From: VRUE01 sp963707965
GTDB taxonomy: Bacteria > Actinomycetota > Thermoleophilia > Solirubrobacterales > 70-9
DNA length: 64,000 bases
NCBI GenBank assembly: GCA_963707965.1
Contig: CAVPRR010000004.1
Location: 186,001 to 250,000 of the forward strand
Direction: 5' to 3'
Part shown: piece after piece, positions 7,925 through 15,639 of the stretch
Numbering within the stretch: the first letter of the stretch is position 1
How the letters are laid out: each line of letters starts with the position of its first letter
Notes under the pieces: model-generated
Told to the model about the DNA's origin: nothing
The model's input: the letters and a program-made list of their open reading frames with translations, nothing else
Database searches by the model: none
Made by a program: the position numbers and the translations under genes

Positions 7925-8968
7925 GTAGTCGTTGGTGAGCACCTGAGATGTGGGCAGCAGCGACGAGATCAAGCTGTTGTCGCGCATCCAGTCGATGAAC
8001 CGCTGCCACTGGGCGGGATCCATGTAGCCGAAGGGAGGTTCGGGGCCCGACGAATCCGCATTCTCTGGCTGCGCGGGTTCGAGCAGCGGCAGCGTCGCCT
8101 TCACCTCGGCCTTCGTCAGCTCGGGCTCGAGGTCGGGGTTCGCGTCGAGCAGCGTCGCGGTCGTCGCATCGGGGCGCTCGATCGCCGCAGCGGTGCCGCG
8201 GGCCAGCGCTCCGAGAAAGAGCCGGATCGCCTCGGGGTCCTCTTCCAGCTGCTTCCGCCGGGCGACCAGGACAAGCTCGTTGTAGGTGGGCACCCCGAGC
8301 CTGTCGACGGGGGTCACTACCGGGTGCTTTCCGCGCACGCGCAGGTCGACTCCCTCGACGTTGCGAAAGCCTCCCAGCATCGCCTGAGCGCTGCCGCCGA
8401 CGATCGCCGGCAGCAGGCCGTAGCCCACGTTGACCGCTTCGACGTCGGAGGGAGTCATGTTGGCGCGGGCGAGGATCGTCTGGAGATAGGCGTCCTGGTA
8501 GGGGATGCCGGCTGTGGCGACCGTCTTGCCGCGCAGGTTCGCGATGCCGCGGATCTTCGACTCCTTGAGCCAGATCATCGAGGTGAGGGGGCGATCCACG
8601 AGGGCGGCGACCGCAACAACGTCGAGCCCCTGCTCGTTGGCCAGGAGAACCTCGGGCTCATAGGAGACGGCCAGGTCCGTCCGTCCGGCGGCCAGGTGCT
8701 TGATCGGCGCCGCGGGGTCGGCGGGCGTGTGGATGCTCAGGTCGAGACCGGCATCGCGGAAGTAGCCGAGCTTCTGCGCCATGTAGATCCCGGCGTGGTC
8801 AGGGTTGGGGTAGAAGTCGAGGGTGAGGCTGAACGACTGCCTTTCCGTGCCGCCCGTCTCGCTCTTCTCTCCGCAGGCAGACAGCGCCAGGGCCGTCGTG
8901 ACGGCGAGGATTGCGATGACCGTGATGTGCGATCGGCGAACGCTGCCTGCTGCTCGGTTGCTCGTCAT
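7901..8968 (-). CDS. ABC transporter substrate-binding lipoprotein (NMT1/SsuA-like)
   Basis: This 355-aa lipoprotein has a signal peptide ending in the lipobox LSAC (Cys32). The mature part has the NMT1/THI5/SsuA periplasmic-binding fold: SLTLDFYPNPDHAGIYMAQKLGYF, then DLAVSYEPEVLLA and GKTVATAGIPYQDAYL. Such proteins bind sulfonates, nitrate, pyrimidine precursors or similar ligands. The start at 8968 is set by the signal peptide. It is the last gene of a three-gene importer operon, 31 bp after the permease. Ligand unknown; the neighbouring TauE-like exporter and Rrf2 regulator suggest a sulfur compound. Confidence 0.88.
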   Translation of the reverse strand: MTSNRAAGSVRRSHITVIAILAVTTALALSACGEKSETGGTERQSFSLTLDFYPNPDHAGIYMAQKLGYFRDAGLDLSIHTPADPAAPIKHLAAGRTDLAVSYEPEVLLANEQGLDVVAVAALVDRPLTSMIWLKESKIRGIANLRGKTVATAGIPYQDAYLQTILARANMTPSDVEAVNVGYGLLPAIVGGSAQAMLGGFRNVEGVDLRVRGKHPVVTPVDRLGVPTYNELVLVARRKQLEEDPEAIRLFLGALARGTAAAIERPDATTATLLDANPDLEPELTKAEVKATLPLLEPAQPENADSSGPEPPFGYMDPAQWQRFIDWMRDNSLISSLLPTSQVLTNDYLPGRIPE

Positions 8969-8999
8969 GCCTGCTTTCGGTTGGGTTGCGGGTGGGGTT

Positions 9000-9803
9000 T
9001 TATCGCCAAGTGACGATGCGCCGCTCTGCGAACGCGACAATGGCGTACAGACTGATGGCGATGGCGGAGAGGAGGAGGGCCGCGGCAAACATTCGCGCGG
9101 TCTCCAGTTGTGCGCTGTCTTCGCGGATCAGGACGCCAAGTCCCGAGCTCGCCCCGACCCACTCGCCGAAGATCGCTGCGATCGGCGCAAACGTGACGCC
9201 GATCTTGGCCCCGCTGAAGGTGAAGGGAAGTGCGGTCGGCGCTTCCAGCCGCCAAAGAAGCTGTCCGCGCGAGGCATCGAGCGTGCGCATCATCTTGGTT
9301 GCCTCGGGATCGACCGAGCGGAGACCGTCGGCCGTGGCGACCGCGATTGGGAAGAAGCAGACCAGCGCCACGACCGCCAGCTTCGGCCCGATTCCAAAGC
9401 CGAACCAGACGATCAGGATCGGGGCGAACACGACGATCGGAATGGCCTGCGAGGCAACGATCAGCGGATAGAAGCTCAGTCGCAGCGTCTCGAATGGGCG
9501 CAGCAGGAAGCCGAAGCCGAGTCCGATGGCCAGCCCGCAGAGGAAGCCGAGCAGGATCTCCTGCAGGGTCGCCCAGGCGTTTTCGGCCAGCAGCGAGCGG
9601 TTCTCCCACAGAGCCGAGGCAATTTCGGCCGGGGAGGGGGCGAGGTAGGTGTCGACGTTGAGCACGTTCGCGAGAGCACCGGTGCTCGCCGCCAGCTGCC
9701 AGGCGCCGATCAGTGTTGCCAGAACGACCAGCGGGAGGGCCCAGCGCTTCAACCCATGCGCTCTTTGGCGCGTCTTGGATCCAGATGGCCGAGAAGCCGC
9801 CAT
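9000..9803 (-). CDS. ABC transporter permease (SsuC/TauC/ThiX-like)
   Basis: A 267-aa inner-membrane permease of the nitrate/sulfonate/taurine class with about six hydrophobic segments. The EAA-type loop that docks the ATPase appears around residues 165-185 (KMMRTLDASRGQLLWRLEAP). It begins 4 bp after the ATPase stop codon, in the order ATPase, permease, binding protein. It would move the ligand delivered by the adjacent lipoprotein. Confidence 0.9.
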   Translation of the reverse strand: MAASRPSGSKTRQRAHGLKRWALPLVVLATLIGAWQLAASTGALANVLNVDTYLAPSPAEIASALWENRSLLAENAWATLQEILLGFLCGLAIGLGFGFLLRPFETLRLSFYPLIVASQAIPIVVFAPILIVWFGFGIGPKLAVVALVCFFPIAVATADGLRSVDPEATKMMRTLDASRGQLLWRLEAPTALPFTFSGAKIGVTFAPIAAIFGEWVGASSGLGVLIREDSAQLETARMFAAALLLSAIAISLYAIVAFAERRIVTWR

Positions 9804-9807
9804 ACCC

Positions 9808-10626
9808 TCACCTCGACCCCTCGTGCAGGGCCGCGAGCGCCCGCTCGCGCACGGCGACGAACTCGGGTTCTGTGACGGCGGCGTCGCGGTCCGGTGCTCG
9901 GGGCGTCGGCGCGCTCAGCCTTTCCACCACGCGCGCTGGCCGCGCCGACAGGACCGCGACCCGGTCTGAGAGGTAGAGCGCCTCCTCGACGTCGTGGGTG
10001 ACGAGCACCACGGTGCGCGGATCTGCCCCCAGCGCCCCGGCCAGCCAACCCTGCATCTCAGCTCTGGTGATCGCGTCGAGTGAGGCGAACGGCTCGTCGA
10101 GCGCCAGCACCGGCTTGCCGGAGACGAGGGTGCGCAGAAAGGCAACTCGCTGGCGCATCCCGCCGGAGAGCTCTGCAGGGGGAACTGTCTTGAAGCCGGC
10201 CAGGCCGAAGCGCTCGAACAGCTGGCCGGCCTGGCGCCGCGCCTCGCGCCGCTGGACGCCGCGGTTGCGCAGCGCCAGCGCCGCGTTGTCGATTGCCGAG
10301 AGCCAGGGCAGCAGCATGTCGCGCTGTGGCATGAAGGCGCAGCTGGCGAGGCGGTCGCTCGGCCCGTGGGCCCCGCCGACCTCGACCTCGCCCCCGGCCG
10401 GCTCCTGCAGGCCGCAGATCAGCTCGAGCAGCGTCGACTTGCCACAGCCGGACGGCCCAACCAGGCCCAGCACGCCGTGGGCCGGAACCTCGAGATCGAG
10501 GCGCTCGATCGTCTGCAGCGGCCCGTAGGAGTGCTGGAGGCCGCGAATCGAAACGGAGACGCCGGGGCCCTCCTGGGCGGCAGGCAATCTGCCCTCGGTG
10601 GCGAATTCCCCAATTTCCGTGGGCAT
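9808..10626 (-). CDS. ABC transporter ATP-binding protein (SsuB/TauB-like)
   Basis: This 272-aa ATPase drives the importer. Walker A is GPSGCGKST, the Q-loop FMPQRDMLLPW, the signature LSGGMRQRVAFLRTL, Walker B VLALDEPFASLD and the H-loop VLVTHDVEEAL. The preferred start is ATG 10626; ATG 10680 would add 18 residues and run closer to the divergent TauE-like gene. First gene of the importer operon. No TPP riboswitch is visible upstream, which argues against a thiamine-precursor transporter. Confidence 0.9.
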   Translation of the reverse strand: MPTEIGEFATEGRLPAAQEGPGVSVSIRGLQHSYGPLQTIERLDLEVPAHGVLGLVGPSGCGKSTLLELICGLQEPAGGEVEVGGAHGPSDRLASCAFMPQRDMLLPWLSAIDNAALALRNRGVQRREARRQAGQLFERFGLAGFKTVPPAELSGGMRQRVAFLRTLVSGKPVLALDEPFASLDAITRAEMQGWLAGALGADPRTVVLVTHDVEEALYLSDRVAVLSARPARVVERLSAPTPRAPDRDAAVTEPEFVAVRERALAALHEGSR

Positions 10627-10650
10627 GTTGGTATCCTGGCGCACTTCAGG

Positions 10651-10665
10651 CTTCTGACTAAGAAG
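10651..10665. promoter_or_regulatory. dyad in the divergent importer/exporter promoter
   Basis: CTTCTGACTAAGAAG has perfect CTTCT/AGAAG arms in the 76-bp gap between the importer operon and the TauE-like gene. On the minus strand TTGACC (10670-10665) overlaps it and could serve as a -35 box. It is a candidate site for the adjacent Rrf2 regulator; this is inference. Confidence 0.35.
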
Positions 10666-10702
10666 GTCAAGAAAGTCCATAACAGGCCGCAGCGAACTTC
10701 CA

Positions 10703-11623
10703 ATGGACCCAGCGATCATCCTCTTCGGACTCGGAATCGGCATCCTCGTGGGCATGACGGGGATGGGCGGTGGATCCCTGATGACCCCGCTGCTGATCCT
10801 CATCTTCAGCACCCAGCCGACCACCGCGATCGGCACCGACATCTTCTACTCGGCCATCACCAAGACGGTTGGCAGCTGGCGCCACAGGCGGATGGGGACC
10901 GTGAACATGGACCTGGTCAAGTGGCTGGCGCTCGGCAGCGTCCCGGCGGCGGTCCTGGGAGTCGCGATCATTTCCCTGCTGGAGCGGCACGTGAACCCCG
11001 AACGGCTCGACTCGCTCATCTACGCGGTTCTGGGCGGCACCCTCCTGATGGTTGGAATCATGACGCTGGCGCGGGCCCTGATCCTGCGCAGCCTGGTCAC
11101 CGAGCGCGACCGCTTCGACGTCGAGCGCCGGCACAAGGTCGCGGCGGTGGTGATCGGCGCCACCACCGGCTTCGTAATCGGGATCACCTCGGCGGGTTCG
11201 GGCACCGTGATCGCGATCCTGCTGATCGCCGTCTACCGGCTCTCGCCCAAGAAGGTGGTCGGCACCGATGTCTTCCATGCCGCCATCCTGCTCTGGGCGG
11301 CGGGAATCGCCCACTGGATCGGGGGCAACGTCGACTTCGCCCTTGCCGGCAACATCCTGATCGGCTCGGTACCGGGTGTGGTGATCGGCGCCGCCCTCTC
11401 CGACAAGGCGCCGCAGGGCGTCCTTCGCACCGGTCTCGGCATCGTCCTGGTCGCCTCGGGGATCGTCACCATCCAGAAGGGCGACCCGACGGTCTGGCCG
11501 ATCGCCGCAGGCGTTGCGGCGCTTGGCCTCGGCCTGATCCTTGCCGCGCCGCACTGGATCAGCCGTCGCCGCGAGCGGCAGGCAGCCGATGTCGGGGATC
11601 TCGCACCCGAGACCATCGGCTGA
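10703..11623 (+). CDS. TauE/SafE family membrane transporter
   Basis: A 306-aa polytopic protein with two related halves typical of TauE/SafE (sulfite/organosulfonate exporters): FGLGIGILVGMTGMGGGSLMTP near the N-terminus and GATTGFVIGITSAGSGTVIA in the middle. Eight or so hydrophobic segments are visible. It is divergent from the ABC importer and followed 12 bp later by an Rrf2 regulator. Within this family substrates include sulfite, sulfoacetate and taurine breakdown products; the actual substrate is not determined. Confidence 0.88.
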   Translation: MDPAIILFGLGIGILVGMTGMGGGSLMTPLLILIFSTQPTTAIGTDIFYSAITKTVGSWRHRRMGTVNMDLVKWLALGSVPAAVLGVAIISLLERHVNPERLDSLIYAVLGGTLLMVGIMTLARALILRSLVTERDRFDVERRHKVAAVVIGATTGFVIGITSAGSGTVIAILLIAVYRLSPKKVVGTDVFHAAILLWAAGIAHWIGGNVDFALAGNILIGSVPGVVIGAALSDKAPQGVLRTGLGIVLVASGIVTIQKGDPTVWPIAAGVAALGLGLILAAPHWISRRRERQAADVGDLAPETIG

Positions 11624-11629
11624 TTTACT
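11624..11629 (+). promoter_or_regulatory. leaderless -10 box TTTACT
   Basis: TTTACT ends 6 nt before the ATG at 11636, giving the Rrf2 gene its own leaderless promoter across the stop codon of the exporter gene. Confidence 0.4.
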
Positions 11630-11635
11630 GGGGCC

Positions 11636-12091
11636 ATGCGCGTCTCAGCCAAGGTCGACTACGCCGTGCGCGCCGCAGCCGAGCTCGCGGCCGCGAACGA
11701 AGGGCCCGTGAAGGGCGAGCGGCTCGCCGAATCGCAGGACATCCCGCTGCAGTTCCTCGAGCACATCCTGCTCGAGCTGAAGCACGCCGGGATCGTCCGA
11801 GCCCGCCGTGGCACCAAGGGCGGCTACTGGCTGGCGAAGCCCGCCGACACGATCTCGATCGCCGACGTCGTGCGGGCGGTCGAGGGGCCGATCGCCCACG
11901 TCCAGTCGGCGCCGCCGGAGTCGATCGAGTATCGCGGCAACGCCCGGCATCTGCAGGAGGTCTGGATCGCGGTTCGCGCCAACCTGCGGGCCGTCGTCGA
12001 GCACGTCACCCTCGCCGACCTCGTCAGTGGCGACCTGCCGCCGATAGTCGCTGAGCTGGCCGGCTCCCCCGATGCCTGGGCGCCCAGGTAA
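11636..12091 (+). CDS. Rrf2 family transcriptional regulator
   Basis: A 151-aa winged-helix repressor. The N-terminus MRVSAKVDYAVRAAAELAA and the wing RARRGTKGGYWLAKPADTIS are diagnostic of Rrf2. No cysteine at all is present, so it cannot hold an IscR- or NsrR-type iron-sulfur cluster; it resembles CymR-like members that respond through protein partners or small ligands. Location beside a TauE exporter and sulfonate-type importer suggests control of sulfur assimilation; this is inference. Confidence 0.88.
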   Translation: MRVSAKVDYAVRAAAELAAANEGPVKGERLAESQDIPLQFLEHILLELKHAGIVRARRGTKGGYWLAKPADTISIADVVRAVEGPIAHVQSAPPESIEYRGNARHLQEVWIAVRANLRAVVEHVTLADLVSGDLPPIVAELAGSPDAWAPR

Positions 12092-12111
12092 GCCTGTCTC
12101 AAAGCCCCGGA

Positions 12112-12117
12112 TAGGCT
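12112..12117 (+). promoter_or_regulatory. -10 box TAGGCT of the bactofilin-like gene
   Basis: TAGGCT lies 5 nt before GTG 12123 and 8 nt before ATG 12126, consistent with a leaderless or near-leaderless transcript. Confidence 0.4.
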
Positions 12118-12125
12118 GGGCGGTG

Positions 12126-13025
12126 ATGCGAGGCCTTCGCCTGCCGGTCATTGCGCTCGCCGCGCTGCTGCTCGCCGCCGCGCCCGCCTGCGCCGCGACC
12201 CTCTCGGGCGGAGCCGGCGATGACGCGATCGTCGTGATCAACGGCGACGTGGAGGTCGAGCCCGGCGAATCTGTCGATGGGGTCTTCATCGTCAGCGGCG
12301 ACGCGCGAATAGCCGGCCGGGTCGACGGGGATGTCGTCCTGGCTGCCGGGGACGTGCTGATTCGCGGCCACGTGGACGGCAACGTGGTTACGATCGCCGG
12401 TCATGCCCGGCTGCTGAGGAGAGCGCGGGTCGACGGGGATCTGATCTACGGCGACGAGCGGCCGCAGGTGGCGCCGCGGGCGGCCGTCGCAGGGGAGATC
12501 GAAAAGGCCGGCTGGAGCGATTCGCTCGGCTTGCTGTCTTTCGCGGCCGCCTTCGCCTTCTGGCTGGCCGTTTCGATCTCCACCGCCATCCTCGGCGTCC
12601 TGCTGCTGCTCTTGGCGCCGCGCGCCGCCGACGCGGCAATCGCGCAGGCCCGATCCCGATTCTGGACCGCAGTGGGGATCGGCGCCGGCGTCTTCGTCGC
12701 CCTGCCGTTCGTTGCCTTTGTATCCGCGATCACTCTGGTCGGGCTGCCGCTCGCGCTCGGGATTGGGCTGGTGCTGCTGCCGCTGGCCGCAGTCGCTTAC
12801 GTGACCGCGGCCTTGGCGCTGGGGCGCGTCATCCTCAAGCCGCCTCGCAATCGCATTCTCTCCTTCCTCGTCGGCTTGGCGATTCTCCGCGCCGCCGCTC
12901 TGCTCCCGGCGCTCGGCATCCTCGTCTGGCTCGGCGCCGTCATCGTCGGCCTTGGCCTGCTCGCCGCCGCAATCACCGCGGCCCGGAGCCCTGCGGCGGA
13001 CGCGGCTCGTGTCCCGGACAGCTGA
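12126..13025 (+). CDS. bactofilin-like beta-helix membrane protein
   Basis: About 299 aa with a signal peptide (VIALAALLLAAAPACA). A short right-handed beta-helix of polymer-forming repeats follows at roughly residues 30-110 (VINGDVEVEPGESV, IVSGDARIAGRVDGDVVLAAGDVLIRGHVDGNVV). Then come three or four membrane segments from about 135 to 285. The combination of an exported bactofilin/DUF-type repeat region with a membrane anchor suggests an envelope scaffold or polysaccharide-associated protein. Its 3' end overlaps the small minus-strand gene by 53 bp. Confidence 0.75.
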   Translation: MRGLRLPVIALAALLLAAAPACAATLSGGAGDDAIVVINGDVEVEPGESVDGVFIVSGDARIAGRVDGDVVLAAGDVLIRGHVDGNVVTIAGHARLLRRARVDGDLIYGDERPQVAPRAAVAGEIEKAGWSDSLGLLSFAAAFAFWLAVSISTAILGVLLLLLAPRAADAAIAQARSRFWTAVGIGAGVFVALPFVAFVSAITLVGLPLALGIGLVLLPLAAVAYVTAALALGRVILKPPRNRILSFLVGLAILRAAALLPALGILVWLGAVIVGLGLLAAAITAARSPAADAARVPDS

Positions 13026-13164
13026 GCACCGGGACGCGCGGATAGCGCGCGAAGGACGGGTCCTCGTGAGAGCGCCTGCAGAGGCTGAAGGTCGAGCCGC
13101 GCGTGTTCGGAACGAGCCGCTGGTGCGTGCAGCTGTCACAGAGGCCGTTGCCGGTCTCGGCCAC
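12973..13164 (-). CDS. 63-aa cysteine-rich protein (zinc-ribbon-like)
   Basis: This small product has CDSCTH near its start, a third Cys in FSLCRRS and a fourth in VLSCPGHEP, a spacing that could bind zinc. The segment RYPRVPVLSCPG looks strongly conserved in character. It starts with GTG 13164, 7 bp after the stop codon of the VWA gene, so it is the third gene of the MoxR-VWA operon. It overlaps the convergent gene end. Function unknown. Confidence 0.65.
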   Translation of the reverse strand: MAETGNGLCDSCTHQRLVPNTRGSTFSLCRRSHEDPSFARYPRVPVLSCPGHEPRPPQGSGPR

Positions 13165-13171
13165 GCGGTGT

Positions 13172-14587
13172 TCAGTCCGCCGCGGGGACGCCGCCGGCGA
13201 CCACGTTGACGAAACTCTCGAGGTGGCGGGTGGTCCAGCACTCGAAGGCGCCGTCGCAGTGGCGCTCGTAGGCGGCCATCACCGAGTCGCCGTAGTTCCA
13301 GTAGAGCTTTGGCTCGGGGTTGAGCCAGAAGAGGCGCCCGGCGCGCGAGGCGATCTCGGCGAAGACCTCGGTGTGGGGCTCGCGCCCGTTGGTGCGGGCG
13401 TCGCCGAGGACGATCACCGTCGAGCGGGGGTCGAGGTCGTCTGTGATCTCGGTGAGGAACTCCAGCCAGACCCTGCCGTAGTCGGTGTAGCCGGAGACAT
13501 CGGCGACACCTCCCTCGCTGGAGATCCGGTCGGCGATCGTTCGGAAGTCCCTCTCGTGCTCGAAGACCTCGGTTACCTCGGAGATCCGCTCGATGAAGAC
13601 GAAGCTGCGGAGCTTGCGGAACGAGTCGTGCAGGGCGTGCAGCACCGAGAGGAAGAAGACGCTGGCGGAGGTGACCGAGGTCGATACGTCGCACAGCACG
13701 TAGATCTCGGGGCGTCGCGGGCGCTTCGGCTTGTAGCGCAGCCGCAGCGGGACGCCGCCGGTCTCCAGCGAGGCTCGCATCGTGCGTCGGACGTCGACCG
13801 CTCGCCCCCTGCGACGGCCCCGCTGCTCGTGCCCGAGCGTCGCCAGCCGTCGCTTCATCTGGGAGACGGCGCGGTGCACGGCGGCGAGGTCCTGGGTGGG
13901 GCTGGTTGGCAGCGCTCGGTCGAGCTCGGCGAGGGGCCGGGACGGAGGCAGCGTGGAGGTGCGCTCGATCAGATCGCGTTCCAGCTCACGGCGCAGGTGG
14001 CGCTCGAAGCGGTTGAGCTGCTCGCGGTCGATCGGCGGGCGCTCGGCGCCGCCGTCATCGGAGGCGGGCCGGGTTCCTGCGGACAGCCCAAGGGTGCGGC
14101 GGATGCGCTGCACGTCCACACCAACTACGCCCGAGCCCTCTCCCTGACGGCCGAAGGCGGCGATCGCAAGCCGTGCAAGGTCACGCATCTGGCCGTCCCT
14201 GCCTTCGACGATTGCCTGGCGGACCTGCTCGCGCAGCTCATCGATATCGAGCCGATCGCCCCCCTCGTGGCGCTCCCCTCTCTCGCCGATCCCCCGCTCG
14301 ATCGCCTCAGCCTCGGCGGCGCGGAAGAACCAGCGCTGGAACAGCAGCTCGAAGAGGCGCCGGTCCTCCTGCGACTTCGCGATGGTCGCCGCGAGCGCCT
14401 CGCGGAAGTCGTCCTGAGAGGTCCAGGGCACCTGCTCGAGGGCGGCGAAGGCGTCGAGGATCTCCGATGTCCCGACAGCGACACCTTCGCTGCGCAGCTC
14501 CTCGCAGAAGCCGAGGAGCTTTGCCGCCAGGCCAGGCGGTCCCGGGTCGGCCTGCGGCCCGAATGGAGAGGCTGCCGCCGGGCTCAC
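13172..14587 (-). CDS. VWA domain protein, CoxE-like
   Basis: 471 aa. The N-terminal half is helical and charged; the C-terminal von Willebrand A domain carries an intact MIDAS: DVSTS at 301-305, a Thr in GYTDYG (369) and the Asp in GDARTN (397). CoxE-type VWA proteins work with MoxR AAA+ ATPases to activate or insert metals into partner enzymes, for example CO dehydrogenase. The GTG at 14587 overlaps the MoxR stop by GTGA, proving coupling. No coxLMS genes are in the window, so the client is unknown. Confidence 0.87.
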   Translation of the reverse strand: MSPAAASPFGPQADPGPPGLAAKLLGFCEELRSEGVAVGTSEILDAFAALEQVPWTSQDDFREALAATIAKSQEDRRLFELLFQRWFFRAAEAEAIERGIGERGERHEGGDRLDIDELREQVRQAIVEGRDGQMRDLARLAIAAFGRQGEGSGVVGVDVQRIRRTLGLSAGTRPASDDGGAERPPIDREQLNRFERHLRRELERDLIERTSTLPPSRPLAELDRALPTSPTQDLAAVHRAVSQMKRRLATLGHEQRGRRRGRAVDVRRTMRASLETGGVPLRLRYKPKRPRRPEIYVLCDVSTSVTSASVFFLSVLHALHDSFRKLRSFVFIERISEVTEVFEHERDFRTIADRISSEGGVADVSGYTDYGRVWLEFLTEITDDLDPRSTVIVLGDARTNGREPHTEVFAEIASRAGRLFWLNPEPKLYWNYGDSVMAAYERHCDGAFECWTTRHLESFVNVVAGGVPAAD

Positions 14588-15480
14588 CCCGGTGCCTGAG
14601 CCGGCGCGCCCGGGAGCTTCAACCCGACCCGCTCCGCGACGAGGTCGATATCGGTTCGGTGCTTGACGATGATCGACATCGACTGCTTGAAGGTCTCGCG
14701 GTCGATGTCCTCGGCCCCCATCAGCAGCAGGGTCCGCGCCCAGTCGATCGACTCGGCGATCGAGGGGGGCTTCTTCAGGTCGAGCGCCCGCACCATCTGC
14801 ACCACCTCGACCAGCCGCTGGGCCAGGGCCTCCGGCAGCTCGGGAGCGTGGAGGCGGACGATCTCCATCTCCCGCTCCAGCTCGGGGTAGTCGAGCCACA
14901 GGTAGAGGCAGCGCCGCTTCAGCGCCTCGGTCAGCTCGCGCGAGTTGTTCGAGGTGAGGACGACGATCGGCATCGTCGTCGCCGCCACCCGCCCGAGCTC
15001 GGGGATCGAGATCTGGAAGTCCGAGAGCAGCTCCAGCAGCATCGCCTCGAACTCCTGGTCGGTCTTGTCGATCTCGTCGATCAAGAGCACGACCGGCTCG
15101 GAGCTGGCGATGGCCTGCATCAGCGGACGCTCCAGCAGAAACTCCTCGCTGAAGATGTCGCCGTGCACCTCCTCCCAGCCCGACTCGCCGCCGGCCTGGA
15201 TCCGCAGCAGCTGCTTGCGGTAGTTCCACTCATACAGCGCCTTCGCCTCGTCGAGTCCCTCGTAGCACTGGAGGCGTATCAGCTCGCGGCCGCTGGCGCG
15301 GGAGAACGCCTTGGCCAGCTCCGTCTTGCCGACGCCGGCTGGTCCCTCGACGAGGATCGGCTTGCCGAGCCGCTGCGCGAGGAAGGAAACGAGCGCGGCG
15401 GACTCATCCGCAAGGTAGCTTGCGCGCGCGAGCGCCTCCCGCATCTCGGCCACAGATCCCGGTGCGTGCGCTTCGCCCAT
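14584..15480 (-). CDS. MoxR-family AAA+ ATPase
   Basis: 298 aa. Walker A is GPAGVGKT at 46-53 and Walker B VVLLIDEID at 129-137; sensor 1 lies in LTSNNSRE and the arginine-finger region in ALKRRCLYLWLDYPE. MoxR ATPases act as chaperones with VWA partners. It is the first gene of the operon MoxR-VWA-63 aa protein. The start at 15480 is supported by a TATCAT hexamer 7 nt upstream; a longer frame to 15579 lacks support. Confidence 0.9.
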   Translation of the reverse strand: MGEAHAPGSVAEMREALARASYLADESAALVSFLAQRLGKPILVEGPAGVGKTELAKAFSRASGRELIRLQCYEGLDEAKALYEWNYRKQLLRIQAGGESGWEEVHGDIFSEEFLLERPLMQAIASSEPVVLLIDEIDKTDQEFEAMLLELLSDFQISIPELGRVAATTMPIVVLTSNNSRELTEALKRRCLYLWLDYPELEREMEIVRLHAPELPEALAQRLVEVVQMVRALDLKKPPSIAESIDWARTLLLMGAEDIDRETFKQSMSIIVKHRTDIDLVAERVGLKLPGAPAQAPG

Positions 15481-15487
15481 CCGGGCG

Positions 15488-15493
15488 ATGATA
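15488..15493 (-). promoter_or_regulatory. leaderless -10 box TATCAT
   Basis: TATCAT on the minus strand ends 7 nt before the MoxR ATG. Confidence 0.5.
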
Positions 15494-15639
15494 GTCCGCG
15501 CTGGCATCCAGCTCGGCCTGCGAAGCGGAGGGTCTCGCCGATCTTGGTGGATTGAGGCTGAGAACCTGACCCACGTCACATCAAGCGACTAGCCTTAGGA
15601 TCCGCGTCTGCACTCCCCACTCTTCAGGAGGCCACACCC

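Noticed and set aside
10627..10702. TPP riboswitch upstream of the NMT1/THI5-like importer
   Set aside because: The CUGAGA core and the conserved GGGxGC region are absent and the gap is only 76 bp.
13172..15229. A 685-aa minus-strand frame read as one long VWA protein
   Set aside because: Its first 214 codons are a shadow of the MoxR gene in another frame; the GTGA overlap at 14584-14587 marks the true start.
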